Positions 16,777-25,858 of a DNA stretch of 35,506 nucleotides are shown here, piece by piece. The stretch's first letter is position 1, and every line of letters begins with the position of its first letter. The position numbers and the translations under genes are program-made. The notes under the pieces are model-generated. The model ran no database searches and was not told the DNA's origin. It was given only the letters and a program-made list of their open reading frames with translations. The stretch covers positions 1 through 35,506 of the forward strand of contig JAAXJC010000062.1 in assembly GCA_012270045.1 (NCBI GenBank), read 5' to 3'. Source of the DNA: Luminiphilus sp. Lineage in GTDB: Bacteria; Pseudomonadota; Gammaproteobacteria; Pseudomonadales; Halieaceae.

Positions 16777-17871
16777 TCAGGTCTCCATGGGCAGCAGCAG
16801 CGTAAAGCAGGTATTGCCCGGTTCGCTGTCGCATTGAATCAGGCCGCCATGTCGATTGGCGATCATCTGGGCGATGGACAGACCCAGGCCGTTACCCTTG
16901 GTGCCCGAGGTGACCATGGGCAGGAACAATTGGTCCAGCAGCGCTTCGGGCACTCCTGGTCCGGTATCGATGATGTCGACGCTGCACACCAGTTTGTGGC
17001 GCTTGCCGGCCAGTGTGTACTGGCGCCGGGCCCTGCTGCGTAGCGTTATCGTGCCCTGCCCGGACATGGCCTGCCCGGCATTGCGGGTGATATTGAGAAT
17101 GACCTGGGTCAATTGGTCCGGGTCCGCCTCGAATTCCGGCAGGGACGGGTCGTAATCCCGCTCGACCTCTATGGCGCCGTCGGATTCGGCTTCGGTCAAC
17201 TGCCGAACCCGCTCCAGCACTTCATGGATGTTCATGGGGCGGGTTGCCAGGCGTTCCCGGGGTCCCAGCATGCGGTCAACCAAGGTGCGCAGCCGGTCTG
17301 CCTCTTCCATGATGACATCGGTGTATTCCGTCAGCTTGCTGTCGTCCAGTTCCCGGGCCAATAACTGTGCGGCGCCACGAATGCCGCCCAGGGGGTTTTT
17401 GACTTCGTGGGCCAGGCCCTTGATGACCTTGCGCATGGACGCCTGTGCGTCCCTCAGATGGGCGTCTTCGCTGATGGCATTCAACCGATCCACCGGATTC
17501 AGCTCCAGCAACAGTCTTGGTTTGGTAGTGGGGGGAAGAGGGCTGATGATCAGGTCGACGCAGTACTGGGCGCCACTGTGCAACATCATGGGCATTTCCC
17601 TTTTGACGGTCGCAAAATGTTCGCTCTGCACCTGCATCAACAGGCTGCGCCAGCTCTCGTCGAGGTCGATCAGTCGCTCAAAGGGTATACCCCGAGAACG
17701 TTCGATCGATGCCTCCAGCATGGTTTGCCCCGCAGGGTTCAGACTGATGACCCGCCACTCGGGATCGAGCATGACCACGGCGGTGGCGAGGGCGTCGAAG
17801 ATGGCATCCTCAAGGCCTGCGCCGTCCTGTGGTGGCAGGTGATCCAGTGCCTGTGAACCCGCTGAGCTCAC
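16777..17871 (-). CDS. ntrB: Nitrogen regulation sensor kinase NtrB
   Basis: NtrB phosphorylates and dephosphorylates NtrC according to PII status. The 364-aa soluble kinase has a PAS domain (about 20-130) and a dimerisation region with the phosphoacceptor His155 in KGLAHEVKNPLGG. The HATPase domain shows its N-box (ILNITRNAGQA), G1 (IDTGPGVP) and G2 (TKGNGLGLS) motifs. No membrane segment is present, as expected. The GTG start overlaps the stop of the DUF4124 gene by 4 bp, so its translation is probably coupled to that gene. Confidence 0.96.
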   Translation of the reverse strand: MSSAGSQALDHLPPQDGAGLEDAIFDALATAVVMLDPEWRVISLNPAGQTMLEASIERSRGIPFERLIDLDESWRSLLMQVQSEHFATVKREMPMMLHSGAQYCVDLIISPLPPTTKPRLLLELNPVDRLNAISEDAHLRDAQASMRKVIKGLAHEVKNPLGGIRGAAQLLARELDDSKLTEYTDVIMEEADRLRTLVDRMLGPRERLATRPMNIHEVLERVRQLTEAESDGAIEVERDYDPSLPEFEADPDQLTQVILNITRNAGQAMSGQGTITLRSRARRQYTLAGKRHKLVCSVDIIDTGPGVPEALLDQLFLPMVTSGTKGNGLGLSIAQMIANRHGGLIQCDSEPGNTCFTLLLPMET

Positions 17872-18404
17872 CGGATCGACGGCCTCAGGACATAGACCGT
17901 GACTGGTTCGGAAGTGTCCACCACATTACCTTGTCCGTCGTGGCGCTCGATGATCAATTGATGCTCGCCCCGGAAGACATTGCGCAACTGCCAGCTGCTG
18001 CCGCGCTGGGGGTCGCCGACGGGTTGGCCATCGAGGGTCAACAGTGCCCGCTCGTTGGAATTCAGGGGTGGTGACATGACAGCGGTCACTGCAAAATCCC
18101 CGGGCCCCATTGGAATGGTGCTGCCGTTGCTCGGGCTGGTGATGGTGCTGCTGAACCGGGCCCTGTTTTGCTGGGGCTCCCGGGACACCGGCGCTGGCGG
18201 AATGTGGGGCGGGGGCTGGGCACTGTTGATAACGCCCAGCTCAACCTCCTCGACCTCCGACCCTGTATCGTCCGCGGGTGGCTTGTCACTGAAAACGACA
18301 TTGCCGTCCTTGTCCTTGTACTGGTAGATGTCGGCGTGGGCTGGCAGGCACAGCACAGCTATACCGACAGCGAGTACGCACACCAGGAACGCGTTTATTT
18401 TCAT
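17868..18404 (-). CDS. DUF4124 domain-containing exported protein
   Basis: This 178-aa protein has a signal peptide (about 1-24, ending AHA) and then the DUF4124 motif IYQYKDKDGNVVFSDKPP typical of small secreted proteins of unknown function. A Pro-rich linker follows. The C-terminal half (about 90-178) looks beta-rich and Ig-like: ITSPSNGSTIPMGPGDFAV, then LTLDGQPVG and QLIIERHDGQGNVV. It starts with ATG preceded by GGAG. It lies between the glnA terminator and ntrB and overlaps ntrB by 4 bp. Similar DUF4124 genes occur near ntrBC in Pseudomonas-type genomes. No function can be assigned from sequence. Confidence 0.88.
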   Translation of the reverse strand: MKINAFLVCVLAVGIAVLCLPAHADIYQYKDKDGNVVFSDKPPADDTGSEVEEVELGVINSAQPPPHIPPAPVSREPQQNRARFSSTITSPSNGSTIPMGPGDFAVTAVMSPPLNSNERALLTLDGQPVGDPQRGSSWQLRNVFRGEHQLIIERHDGQGNVVDTSEPVTVYVLRPSIR

Positions 18405-18493
18405 TTATCCAGCTCCAATGGTTGTCCCAACGACAGCTTGAACCGATTGGGTACCCTGAACCAGCCAGAAAATGCCTTTTTTGAATGACCGCT

Positions 18494-18535
18494 AAAAAAC
18501 AGCGGCCCCCATCCCAAATGGATTTGTGGGGCCGC
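18494..18535 (-). terminator. Rho-independent terminator of glnA
   Basis: On the minus strand GCGGCCCC pairs with GGGGCCGC, followed by TGTTTTTT. It starts 12 nt after the glnA stop. The 18-nt interior contains AAATCCATTT, which can extend the pairing. It should separate glnA transcription from DUF4124-ntrB-ntrC, with partial read-through possible. Confidence 0.88.
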
Positions 18536-18546
18536 GATCAGGTCAA

Positions 18547-19953
18547 TCAGACTGAGTAGTACATATCGAACTCGACCGGATGTGTGGTCATGTTCAGACG
18601 CTCAATCTCCTCGCGCTTAAGTTCAATGTACGCATCAATCATGTCATTGGTGAATACATCGCCGCGGGTCAGGAACTCCCGGTCTGCATCCAGCGCGCTC
18701 AGGGCCATCTCTAGGCTGGAAGCAACCGTGGGAATGGCTTCAGCTTCCTCTGGGGGCAGGTCATAGAGGTCCTTATCAGCGGCATCTCCCGGATGAATCT
18801 TGTTCTGAATGCCGTCCAAACCCGCCATCAACATGGAAGCAAAGGCCAGGTAGGGGTTGGCCGTCGGGTCGCCGAATCGCACCTCGATACGCTTGCCCTT
18901 GGGTGATGGCTCGTAGGGGATGCGGATGGAGGCGGAGCGGTTGCGTGCCGAGTAGGCCAGCATCACCGGTGCCTCAAAACCCGGTACCAGTCGCTTGTAG
19001 CTGTTGGTGGAAGCATTGGCGAAGGCATTCAGGGCCCGGGCATGCTTGATGATGCCGCCGATGTAATAGAGGGCGGTGTCAGACAGCCCGGCGTAGCCAT
19101 CACCGGCGAAGGTATTGTCGCCGCCATTGGCAACGGACTGGTGCACGTGCATCCCGGAACCGTTGTCACCGACCAGGGGCTTGGGCATGAACGTGGCGGT
19201 TTTGCCGTAGGCATGGGCGACGTTGTGTACACAGTACTTCAGCACCTGAACTTCATCGGCTTTCTTGACCAGGGTGTTGAAGCGGATGCCGATCTCGCAT
19301 TGGCCGGCGGTACCCACCTCGTGGTGGTGTACTTCCACATCAAGGCCCATTTGCTCCATGGCAGAGCACATGGCGGCGCGGATATCGTGCAGGCTGTCAA
19401 CCGGTGGCACGGGGAAGTAGCCGCCCTTGACCTTGGGCCGGTGGCCGATATTGCCGTCGTCGTACTGGTGGGAGGACGACCAGGCCGCCTCTTCAGAGTT
19501 GATGGTGTAGCCGGCGCCGCTCATATCGGCGTGCCATTTGACATCGTCGAAGACAAAAAACTCGGGCTCAGGGCCGAAGAAGGCGGTGTCGCCAATGCCG
19601 GTTGAGGCCAGGTAGGCTTCGGCGCGTTTCGCGACGCTGCGGGGGTCCCGCTCGTAACCCTGCATGGTCGAGGGTTCGATGATGTCGCAGCGCAGGATAA
19701 CGGTGGCGTCATCGGTGAAGGGATCCATCATCGAGCTGTCGTCGTCGGGCATCAGGATCATGTCCGACTCGTTAATGCCCTTCCAGCCGGCAATCGAAGA
19801 GCCGTCGAACATCTTGCCCTCTTCGAAAAAGTCTTCGTCAACTTCGGTTGCAGGGATTGAGACGTGCTGCTCCTTACCCCGGGTGTCGGTAAATCGAAGA
19901 TCAACCCAACGGATGTCGTTGTCTTTGATCATAGTGAGCGTGCGCTCAGACAT
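18547..19953 (-). CDS. glnA: Glutamine synthetase, type I
   Basis: GlnA condenses glutamate and ammonia to glutamine with ATP; it is the dodecameric class I-beta enzyme. From the ATG at 19953 it has 468 aa (E. coli 469). That start has AAGGAG 8 nt upstream; the frame is open 42 codons further but without conservation. The catalytic signatures FDGSSIAGW and MHVHQS are visible, as are [16 protein letters not shown] and the Glu327 region (PGFEAPV). The adenylylation site is Tyr397 in [10 protein letters not shown], so activity is probably controlled by GlnE. A sigma-54 promoter and an NtrC-type dyad lie upstream, and a strong terminator follows. Confidence 0.98.
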   Translation of the reverse strand: MSERTLTMIKDNDIRWVDLRFTDTRGKEQHVSIPATEVDEDFFEEGKMFDGSSIAGWKGINESDMILMPDDDSSMMDPFTDDATVILRCDIIEPSTMQGYERDPRSVAKRAEAYLASTGIGDTAFFGPEPEFFVFDDVKWHADMSGAGYTINSEEAAWSSSHQYDDGNIGHRPKVKGGYFPVPPVDSLHDIRAAMCSAMEQMGLDVEVHHHEVGTAGQCEIGIRFNTLVKKADEVQVLKYCVHNVAHAYGKTATFMPKPLVGDNGSGMHVHQSVANGGDNTFAGDGYAGLSDTALYYIGGIIKHARALNAFANASTNSYKRLVPGFEAPVMLAYSARNRSASIRIPYEPSPKGKRIEVRFGDPTANPYLAFASMLMAGLDGIQNKIHPGDAADKDLYDLPPEEAEAIPTVASSLEMALSALDADREFLTRGDVFTNDMIDAYIELKREEIERLNMTTHPVEFDMYYSV

Positions 19954-20015
19954 GGCTAACTCCTTGCAGTAACTTGAATGGGGCGTGGGATTCGCTCCAA
20001 TGACCTGATGATTGG

Positions 20016-20030
20016 GGCATGCACCATGCC
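20016..20030. repeat. Perfect dyad in the glnA leader
   Basis: GGCATGCACCATGCC is a perfect 6-bp inverted repeat with a 3-bp centre, located between the predicted sigma-54 start site (about 20044) and the glnA ATG. It could be an RNA hairpin or an operator. Nothing in the sequence decides between these. Confidence 0.35.
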
Positions 20031-20054
20031 GTGAATCACCCAGAATCCAGTTGG

Positions 20055-20070
20055 TGCAAAGGCTGTGCCA
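20055..20070 (-). promoter_or_regulatory. Sigma-54 promoter of glnA
   Basis: On the minus strand the sequence TGGCACAGCCTTTGCA matches the sigma-54 consensus TGGCACG-N4-TTGCA at every position but one. The -24 GG and -12 GC are both present with correct spacing. Transcription should start near 20044, giving a leader of about 90 nt before glnA. NtrC and NtrB are encoded downstream, as expected for nitrogen control. Confidence 0.85.
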
Positions 20071-20167
20071 GCGCGCCATTTTGGTTCATAAAAAATGCAG
20101 GTCATTGAAATAATTGAAAATTTTTCGGCCGGCTGGGCCAGAAAGCTGGCTTTAACGGCCGTTCTTG

Positions 20168-20182
20168 GCACTATATTAGTGC
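20168..20182. promoter_or_regulatory. NtrC-binding site (enhancer) upstream of glnA
   Basis: GCACTATATTAGTGC is a perfect dyad of the NtrC type (GCAC-Y-N5-R-GTGC). Its centre lies about 131 bp upstream of the predicted glnA start site. The spacing is close to that of the enhancer sites of E. coli glnA, which are centred near -108 and -140. Confidence 0.75.
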
Positions 20183-20196
20183 ATATTGTTCTTAAA

Positions 20197-20215
20197 TGGT
20201 GCGCTAATTGCACCA
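20197..20215. promoter_or_regulatory. Second dyad, possible additional NtrC half-sites
   Basis: TGGTGC-N7-GCACCA is a perfect inverted repeat centred 31 bp (about three helical turns) upstream of the first NtrC dyad. The half-sites are NtrC-like, but in this arm order they do not form the standard GCAC...GTGC operator. The GGTGC arm could instead pair with a degenerate GTTCT half at 20188-20192. Confidence 0.4.
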
Positions 20216-20347
20216 AAAAAGGTCGTCAGGACTGTCTCCGGGATAGATCGGGGCGCGGCCGGCAGCCGTAATATTACAGACCTTTGCTGCGGTGCCCTCT
20301 GCTAGACTCCGCGCCGCCCACCCCATCACCCCGGAGACCCTTGTCCC

Positions 20348-22165
20348 GTGCTCAGCCAGTTGAGAAACATCGCCATTATTGCCCACGTAGACCACGGCAA
20401 GACCACGCTGGTGGATTGCCTGCTGCAGCAGTCGGGCACCCTGGACCGCAAATCTGCGGGCACCGAGCGGATCATGGACTCCAACGATCAGGAAAAGGAA
20501 CGGGGAATCACCATCCTCGCCAAAAACACAGCGATCCGCTGGCAGGACTATCGCATCAATATCGTTGACACCCCCGGGCACGCCGATTTTGGTGGCGAAG
20601 TAGAGCGGGTGCTGTCAATGGTCGATTCGGTCCTGCTGCTGGTTGATGCCGTGGACGGCCCGATGCCCCAGACCCGCTTTGTCACCTCCAAGGCCTTCGA
20701 GAGGGGCCTGAATCCTATCGTTGTGGTGAACAAGGTTGACCGCCCGGGTGCCCGCCCGGATTGGGTGGTTGACCAGGTGTTTGACCTGTTTGACACCCTG
20801 GGCGCAACCGAAGAACAGCTGGATTTCCCCATCATTTATGCCTCGGCCCTGAACGGTATTGCCGGCGACGAGCACGAGGCCATGTCCGATGACATGGGCC
20901 CCCTGTTCCGGACCATCGTAGAGCAGGTGCCGCCGCCCGAGGTGGATGTGGAGGGGCCCCTGCAGCTACAGATTTCGGCTCTGGATTACAGCAGTTACGT
21001 GGGTGTCATCGGAGTCGGCCGTATTTCCAGGGGCTCGGTGAAACCCAACACCCCGGTGGCCGTCATCGACCGCAACGGTGACAGCCGTAACGGCAAGGTC
21101 TTGCAGGTCATGGGCTATGACGGACTGGAGCGGCTGGAGGTCAGTGAGGCCCAGGCGGGAGACATTGTCTGCATAACGGGGATTGATGCCCTTAACATCT
21201 CCGACACCCTGTGCAGCATGGACCACCCGGACCCCCTGCCACCCCTGTCCGTGGATGAACCCACGGTCAGTATGACTTTCCAGGTCAACGATTCACCGTT
21301 TGCCGGGCTGGAGGGCAAGTACGTGACCTCCCGCAACATCCGCGAACGCCTGGAAAGGGAACTCATTCACAATGTTGCCCTGCGGGTTGAAGAGGGCGAC
21401 TCGCCGGATAAATTCACTGTTTCCGGTCGGGGCGAGCTGCACCTCTCGGTGTTAATAGAAAGTATGCGTCGCGAGGGCTTTGAGCTGGGCGTCTCCAGGC
21501 CGGAGGTCATCCAGAAACAGATTGATGGACAGCTCTGTGAGCCCTACGAACATCTGGTGATTGACTGCGAGGCGGATCACCAGGGCGGGGTTATGGAGGA
21601 GCTGGGCCTGCGCCGCGCCGAAATGAAAAACCTGGTCATCGATGGCGGCGGCCGTGTCCGGCTGGAGTTCATCGTCCCCGCCAGGGGCTTGATCGGCTTC
21701 CGCTCCCAGTTTCTAACCCTGACCTCCGGGTCCGGCATCATGACCCATGTGTTTGATCATTATGGACCGGTTAAGGCCGCTGAGTTGGGTGGCAGGGTCA
21801 ATGGGGTGTTGGTATCCATGGTGAAGGGCAAAACCCTGGCCTACGCGCTCTACAGTCTGCAGGACCGGGGCCGTCTGTTTATCGACCCCAACAAGGATGT
21901 GTACGAGGGCCAGATAGTCGGGCTTCACAGCAGGGGTAATGATCTGGTGGTCAATCCCACCAAAGCGAAACAGCTCACCAATGTGCGCGCCTCAGGCACC
22001 GATGAGGCCTTGATTTTGACACCGCCGGTGAAGCACAGCCTGGAGCAGGCCCTGGAATTCATTGAAGACGATGAGTTGGTCGAGGTCACCCCAGAGAGCA
22101 TCAGGCTGCGCAAGAAGCTGCTGCTGGAGCACGAGCGCAAGCGCGCAGCACGCAACGCCGCCTGA
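20348..22165 (+). CDS. typA: Ribosome-associated translational GTPase TypA/BipA
   Basis: TypA/BipA is an EF-G-like GTPase that binds the 70S ribosome and aids 50S assembly, especially in stress or cold. The 605-aa protein has G1 [10 protein letters not shown], the switch I region with RGITI, G3 [10 protein letters not shown] and G4 NKVDR. The EF-G-like domains follow, and the BipA-specific C-terminal domain includes the [12 protein letters not shown] stretch. The GTG start gives an N-terminus [16 protein letters not shown] that aligns with E. coli BipA. It is divergent from glnA. Its TGA lies in a small hairpin shared with the convergent GNAT gene. Confidence 0.97.
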   Translation: MLSQLRNIAIIAHVDHGKTTLVDCLLQQSGTLDRKSAGTERIMDSNDQEKERGITILAKNTAIRWQDYRINIVDTPGHADFGGEVERVLSMVDSVLLLVDAVDGPMPQTRFVTSKAFERGLNPIVVVNKVDRPGARPDWVVDQVFDLFDTLGATEEQLDFPIIYASALNGIAGDEHEAMSDDMGPLFRTIVEQVPPPEVDVEGPLQLQISALDYSSYVGVIGVGRISRGSVKPNTPVAVIDRNGDSRNGKVLQVMGYDGLERLEVSEAQAGDIVCITGIDALNISDTLCSMDHPDPLPPLSVDEPTVSMTFQVNDSPFAGLEGKYVTSRNIRERLERELIHNVALRVEEGDSPDKFTVSGRGELHLSVLIESMRREGFELGVSRPEVIQKQIDGQLCEPYEHLVIDCEADHQGGVMEELGLRRAEMKNLVIDGGGRVRLEFIVPARGLIGFRSQFLTLTSGSGIMTHVFDHYGPVKAAELGGRVNGVLVSMVKGKTLAYALYSLQDRGRLFIDPNKDVYEGQIVGLHSRGNDLVVNPTKAKQLTNVRASGTDEALILTPPVKHSLEQALEFIEDDELVEVTPESIRLRKKLLLEHERKRAARNAA

Positions 22166-22179
22166 TCCCTTCGGGGTCA
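22163..22179. other. Small hairpin spanning the convergent typA and GNAT stops
   Basis: TGATCCC and GGGGTCA form a 7-bp inverted repeat (one G-T pair) around a TTC(G) tetraloop-like turn. It contains the stop codons of both typA and the facing acetyltransferase gene. There is no T-run on either side, so it is at best a weak bidirectional terminator or a 3'-end stabiliser. Confidence 0.35.
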
Positions 22180-22629
22180 GTCCAGCAACATTTCGAAGTG
22201 GGGTAAATCATCCTCCAGGTACGGTCCGGCCACCGTGACAAAGTCAAGGCTGTGGTAGAACTCCTGCAGGTAGCCCTGGCCGCTGATCCTGATGCCGGTA
22301 TCCGGCCACAGACTTCGGCTGCAGGCTATGCCCCGGATCATGAGATCCCTGCCCCAGCCCCGGCCCCGGTATTCACTGGCGATCACAACCCGGCCAATTG
22401 ATACCTCAGCGTAACTGACCCCCGGGGGCACGATACGCATCCCGGCTATCAGGCTGCCGTCCAGAAATCCTTCCAGATGCCAGCACTCGGGGTCCTTGCC
22501 ATCGGGGTCGAGGTAGGGACAGCCCTGTTCCACAACGAAGATGCCGGCTCGAAGTTTGAGCATGGCGTGCCACTCCCGGGCGGTGTAAAGGTCAAAATGG
22601 CGAAAGCGCCACTGGAGCTGGCTGGACAT
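22177..22629 (-). CDS. GNAT family N-acetyltransferase, ElaA-like
   Basis: This 150-aa protein has the GNAT fold. Its N-terminal part (FDLYTAREWHAMLKLRAGIF, then VVEQGCPYLDPDGKD and HLEGF) is characteristic of the ElaA subgroup. The acetyl-CoA binding loop is visible as VVIASEYRGRGWGRDLM (R/Q-x-x-G-x-G/A). The C-terminal QGYLQEFYHSLDFV matches the usual end of the fold. The acceptor substrate is unknown. It stands alone on the minus strand between typA and the cyclic-nucleotide-binding protein. Confidence 0.88.
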   Translation of the reverse strand: MSSQLQWRFRHFDLYTAREWHAMLKLRAGIFVVEQGCPYLDPDGKDPECWHLEGFLDGSLIAGMRIVPPGVSYAEVSIGRVVIASEYRGRGWGRDLMIRGIACSRSLWPDTGIRISGQGYLQEFYHSLDFVTVAGPYLEDDLPHFEMLLD

Positions 22630-22742
22630 AGGCTGGCCACGAATGGGGTTGGTGTTTTAACGCGCGCTTGGATCGCTATGAGACAAGCGCAGTTTATCGG
22701 GTTACGATCTGTCGGGACAGTGGATGGAATGGGGACGGCAAG

Positions 22743-23555
22743 ATGCTGACCACAGGACAGGCTGGAGAGGACTTCAAGCTTCTAAACAAAGCCGCCCGGG
22801 CGTCCCTGGACCATGCCATTGAAGGGCTCGATGTGGCATCCCGGACCCTGGAACTGCCCGCCAGTCCGGCCGCAGAATTCAAACCCCTGCCCCACGGCAC
22901 TGTTGGTCGGGTGCAGGCTGGGATGGTTGCTGTTCTGTACAACAAAACCGTGGTCAGTGTGCTGGAAACCGGGGATCTGGTGCTCGGTGATACCGAATGG
23001 GTCGGTAACGGCGTGGCGCCCCTGCAGTTTGGCTCTGAGGGCGGTGCCGAAATCATTTTGTGGGACCGGAACGCACTGATGGCGGCGATAACCGCTGACG
23101 AGAGTCGATTTCACAACTGGCAGGCCGCCCAAGCCCAGACCCAATCGCTGCTGGCCCGGCTCAATGCGCTGCACATTCGGCAAATGGTGGGCCTGGGTGG
23201 CCAGACCGAGGTCTATCCTGAAGGCGCCGTGATCATTCGTCAGGGCGACCCCGCCGACGACGTCTTTTCCATGGTGGAGGGGACGGCGGAGGTTTTCGTC
23301 AACGAGCAACAGGTGGCAAAAATCCGAGCCGGCGAGCTGTTTGGTACCATGGCGGCCCTGACCGATGCCCACAGGAATGCTACGGTGATGGCCACAACCC
23401 GCTGTTCGGTGCTGCGCGTGCCCAGGGATCGGTTTTTTGAAATCATCCGAACCCGCCCCGAGGCCGTGCAGGGCTTGCTGGTTGACATGGCCCAGGCAAT
23501 TACAACCCTCAATGAGGAAGTGGCAACCCTGCGCCACCGTGTATCCAGAGCCTGA
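22743..23555 (+). CDS. Cyclic-nucleotide-binding-domain protein, no DNA-binding domain
   Basis: This 270-aa protein has a C-terminal CNB/cupin domain (about 155-255). It shows YPEGAVIIRQGDPADDVFSMVEGTAEVF and AGELFGTMAALTDAHRNATVMATTRCSVLRVPR, the latter in the phosphate-binding-cassette region. No helix-turn-helix follows the domain, so it is not a CRP-type regulator. The first 150 residues resemble no family I can name. They include a beta-rich segment (GTVGRVQAGMVAVLYNKTVV) that could be a degenerate second CNB domain. The ATG at 22743 is preferred because GGGGACGG lies just upstream; an in-frame ATG at 22668 would add 25 residues. It ends 35 bp before parC, so cotranscription is likely. 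Its ligand and partner are unknown. Confidence 0.8.
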   Translation: MLTTGQAGEDFKLLNKAARASLDHAIEGLDVASRTLELPASPAAEFKPLPHGTVGRVQAGMVAVLYNKTVVSVLETGDLVLGDTEWVGNGVAPLQFGSEGGAEIILWDRNALMAAITADESRFHNWQAAQAQTQSLLARLNALHIRQMVGLGGQTEVYPEGAVIIRQGDPADDVFSMVEGTAEVFVNEQQVAKIRAGELFGTMAALTDAHRNATVMATTRCSVLRVPRDRFFEIIRTRPEAVQGLLVDMAQAITTLNEEVATLRHRVSRA

Positions 23556-23590
23556 AAAACCCGTAGTGCCAACAACAAGAGTTTTCTTTC

Positions 23591-25849
23591 ATGACTGATC
23601 CGGTAATGGGTGCCAACAACCCGGAAACCCTCTCGCTGCGCGACTATGCGGAAAAGGCCTACCTCGATTACTCGATGTACGTCATTCTCGATCGTGCCCT
23701 GCCCCACATAGGTGATGGCCTGAAGCCCGTGCAGCGACGCATTGTCTACGCCATGAGTGAATTGGGCCTTAAATCGACCGCAAAATTCAAAAAATCCGCG
23801 CGCACTGTCGGTGATGTCATAGGGAAATTTCACCCCCATGGTGACAGTGCCGCCTACGAGGCCATGGTGTTGATGGCCCAGGAATTCAGTTATCGCTACC
23901 CATTGATCGACGGTCAGGGTAACTGGGGCTCGGCTGATGATCCCAAGTCCTTCGCCGCAATGCGCTACACCGAATCCAGGCTGACCCGCTACGCCGAGGT
24001 TTTGCTGGGGGAACTGGGGCAGGGCACGGTCGACTGGCAGCCCAATTTCGATGGCACTCTGGAAGAGCCTGTGGTGCTACCGGCCCAGGTCCCGAATCTG
24101 CTGCTCAACGGCACCACCGGGATCGCCGTGGGTATGGCCACTGATATTCCCCCCCACAACCTGCGGGAGGTGGTACAGGCGGCTATACGGTTGCTGGAGG
24201 CGCCACGGGCGGGCCTGGAGGATCTGGGCGACCTTATACAGGGGCCGGATTTTCCCACCGAGGCCGAGATCATCACGCCCCGGGCGGACATTGATGCCAT
24301 GTACCGGACCGGACGCGGCTCGCTGAAAATGCGCGCGGCGTGGCAGGTGGAAGATGGTGCCGTGGTCATCCACGCCCTGCCATACCAGGTTTCCGGTTCG
24401 AAGGTGCTGGAGCAGATTGCCGCCCAGATGCAGGCGCGCAAACTGCCCATGGTGAGCGACCTGCGGGATGAATCAGATCACGAGCACCCCACTCGCTTCG
24501 TTGTTGTGCCGCGCTCTAATCGCATCGATCTTGAGGCACTGATGAGCCACCTGTTCGCGACCACTGATCTGGAGCGAAATTACCGTGTGAACCTGAATGT
24601 TATTGGTATCGACGGGCGGCCGGGGGTCAAGCCGCTGGCCAAGATACTGCTGGAGTGGCTGGAATTCCGGCGCGTTACCGTTCGCCGCCGGCTGGAACAC
24701 CGATTGGAAAAGGTGCTCAAGCGCCTGCACATCCTGGAAGGCTACCTGATTGCTTTCCTGAATATCGATGAAGTGATCAGGATCGTGCGTGAAGAGGACG
24801 AGCCACGTCCGGCACTGATGTCCGCCTTCGGTCTCACCGAGATCCAGGCCGAAGCGATCCTGGACCTGAAGCTGCGCAATCTTGCCAAGCTGGAGGAAAT
24901 GAAGATCAGGGGCGAGCAGGAAGAGCTTGCGGCCGAGCGGGATACCTTGGAGAAGACATTGGGCAGCGAAGCCCGGCTCAAGACTTTGATCAAAAAAGAG
25001 CTTGAGGCGGTGGCCGAAAGCCATGGTGACGAGCGCCGGTCGCCATTGGTAGAGCGGGAAGAGGCCCGGGCATTCAGCGAGCTGGAACTGACCACCGCCG
25101 ATCCTCTGACCATCGTACTGTCAGAGAAGGGGTGGATCCGGGCGGCCAAGGGTCACGACATAGACCCTGGGACGCTGAATTACAAGTCGGGGGATGGGTT
25201 CAAGTTGGCGGCCAAGGGGCGCAGCAACCAGCCCACGGTGGTGTTTGATTCCACGGGGCGGGGTTACAGCCTGCCCAGCCATCAGTTGCCGTCTGCGCGG
25301 GGGCAGGGCGAGCCCCTGACCGGCCGGATCAACCCGCCGTCGGGGGCTACTTTTGAAGCCCTGCTGACGGGTACGGACGCGGATCGTTTCCTGTTGGCCA
25401 GTGACGCGGGCTATGGTTTTGTCGCCCGTTTCGCTGACCTGCAGACCAAAAACAAGGCCGGTAAATCGGTGCTGTCGTTACCCAAGGGGGCGGGAGTCCT
25501 GCAGCCGGGCAGGGTAGGCGGTGATGATGCCGAGGCGGTGGTAGCCGCCGTGACCAGCGAAGGGCGCTTGCTGGTGTTCCCCTTGAGCGACCTGCCGGAA
25601 TTGGCCAGGGGTAAGGGCAACAAGATCATCGGTATTCCCAGCGCCCGGGCGGCGGCACGGGAGGAACTCATGGTTGGGGTTGTGGTGCTGGTACCGGGAG
25701 ATACCCTGCAGGTCACTGCCGGCCGACAGCACCTGAAACTGAAATTTGCCGATCTTGAGCACTACCGGGGTGAGCGTGGGCGCCGGGGCAATAAATTGCC
25801 CAAGGGCTTCCAGAAGGTAGCGGGTCTGGAGGTTGTGGGAGCGGATTGA
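23591..25849 (+). CDS. parC: DNA topoisomerase IV subunit A
   Basis: ParC is the DNA-cutting subunit of topoisomerase IV, which decatenates daughter chromosomes; ParE is not in this window. The 752-aa length equals that of E. coli ParC and excludes GyrA, which carries a longer C-terminal domain with a GyrA-box. The catalytic tyrosine is Tyr126 in [11 protein letters not shown]. The quinolone-resistance region reads [12 protein letters not shown], with the sensitive-type Ser86 and Glu90 (E. coli Ser80 and Glu84). The tower/coiled-coil region and a shortened beta-pinwheel domain follow. Confidence 0.96.
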   Translation: MTDPVMGANNPETLSLRDYAEKAYLDYSMYVILDRALPHIGDGLKPVQRRIVYAMSELGLKSTAKFKKSARTVGDVIGKFHPHGDSAAYEAMVLMAQEFSYRYPLIDGQGNWGSADDPKSFAAMRYTESRLTRYAEVLLGELGQGTVDWQPNFDGTLEEPVVLPAQVPNLLLNGTTGIAVGMATDIPPHNLREVVQAAIRLLEAPRAGLEDLGDLIQGPDFPTEAEIITPRADIDAMYRTGRGSLKMRAAWQVEDGAVVIHALPYQVSGSKVLEQIAAQMQARKLPMVSDLRDESDHEHPTRFVVVPRSNRIDLEALMSHLFATTDLERNYRVNLNVIGIDGRPGVKPLAKILLEWLEFRRVTVRRRLEHRLEKVLKRLHILEGYLIAFLNIDEVIRIVREEDEPRPALMSAFGLTEIQAEAILDLKLRNLAKLEEMKIRGEQEELAAERDTLEKTLGSEARLKTLIKKELEAVAESHGDERRSPLVEREEARAFSELELTTADPLTIVLSEKGWIRAAKGHDIDPGTLNYKSGDGFKLAAKGRSNQPTVVFDSTGRGYSLPSHQLPSARGQGEPLTGRINPPSGATFEALLTGTDADRFLLASDAGYGFVARFADLQTKNKAGKSVLSLPKGAGVLQPGRVGGDDAEAVVAAVTSEGRLLVFPLSDLPELARGKGNKIIGIPSARAAAREELMVGVVVLVPGDTLQVTAGRQHLKLKFADLEHYRGERGRRGNKLPKGFQKVAGLEVVGAD

Positions 25850-25858
25850 GCTTTCTGC

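Noticed and set aside
19954..20079. 42-codon N-terminal extension of glnA
   Set aside because: It would place the start upstream of the predicted sigma-54 transcription start and has no ribosome site. The ATG at 19953 has AAGGAG and the normal length.
20197..20215. Second dyad upstream of glnA as a standard NtrC site
   Set aside because: The half-sites match but in reversed arm order, so it is listed only as a possible element rather than a confident NtrC operator.
22782..23537. 251-codon minus-strand frame opposite the cyclic-nucleotide-binding gene
   Set aside because: It is antisense to a frame with a recognisable CNB domain and carries no motif of its own.
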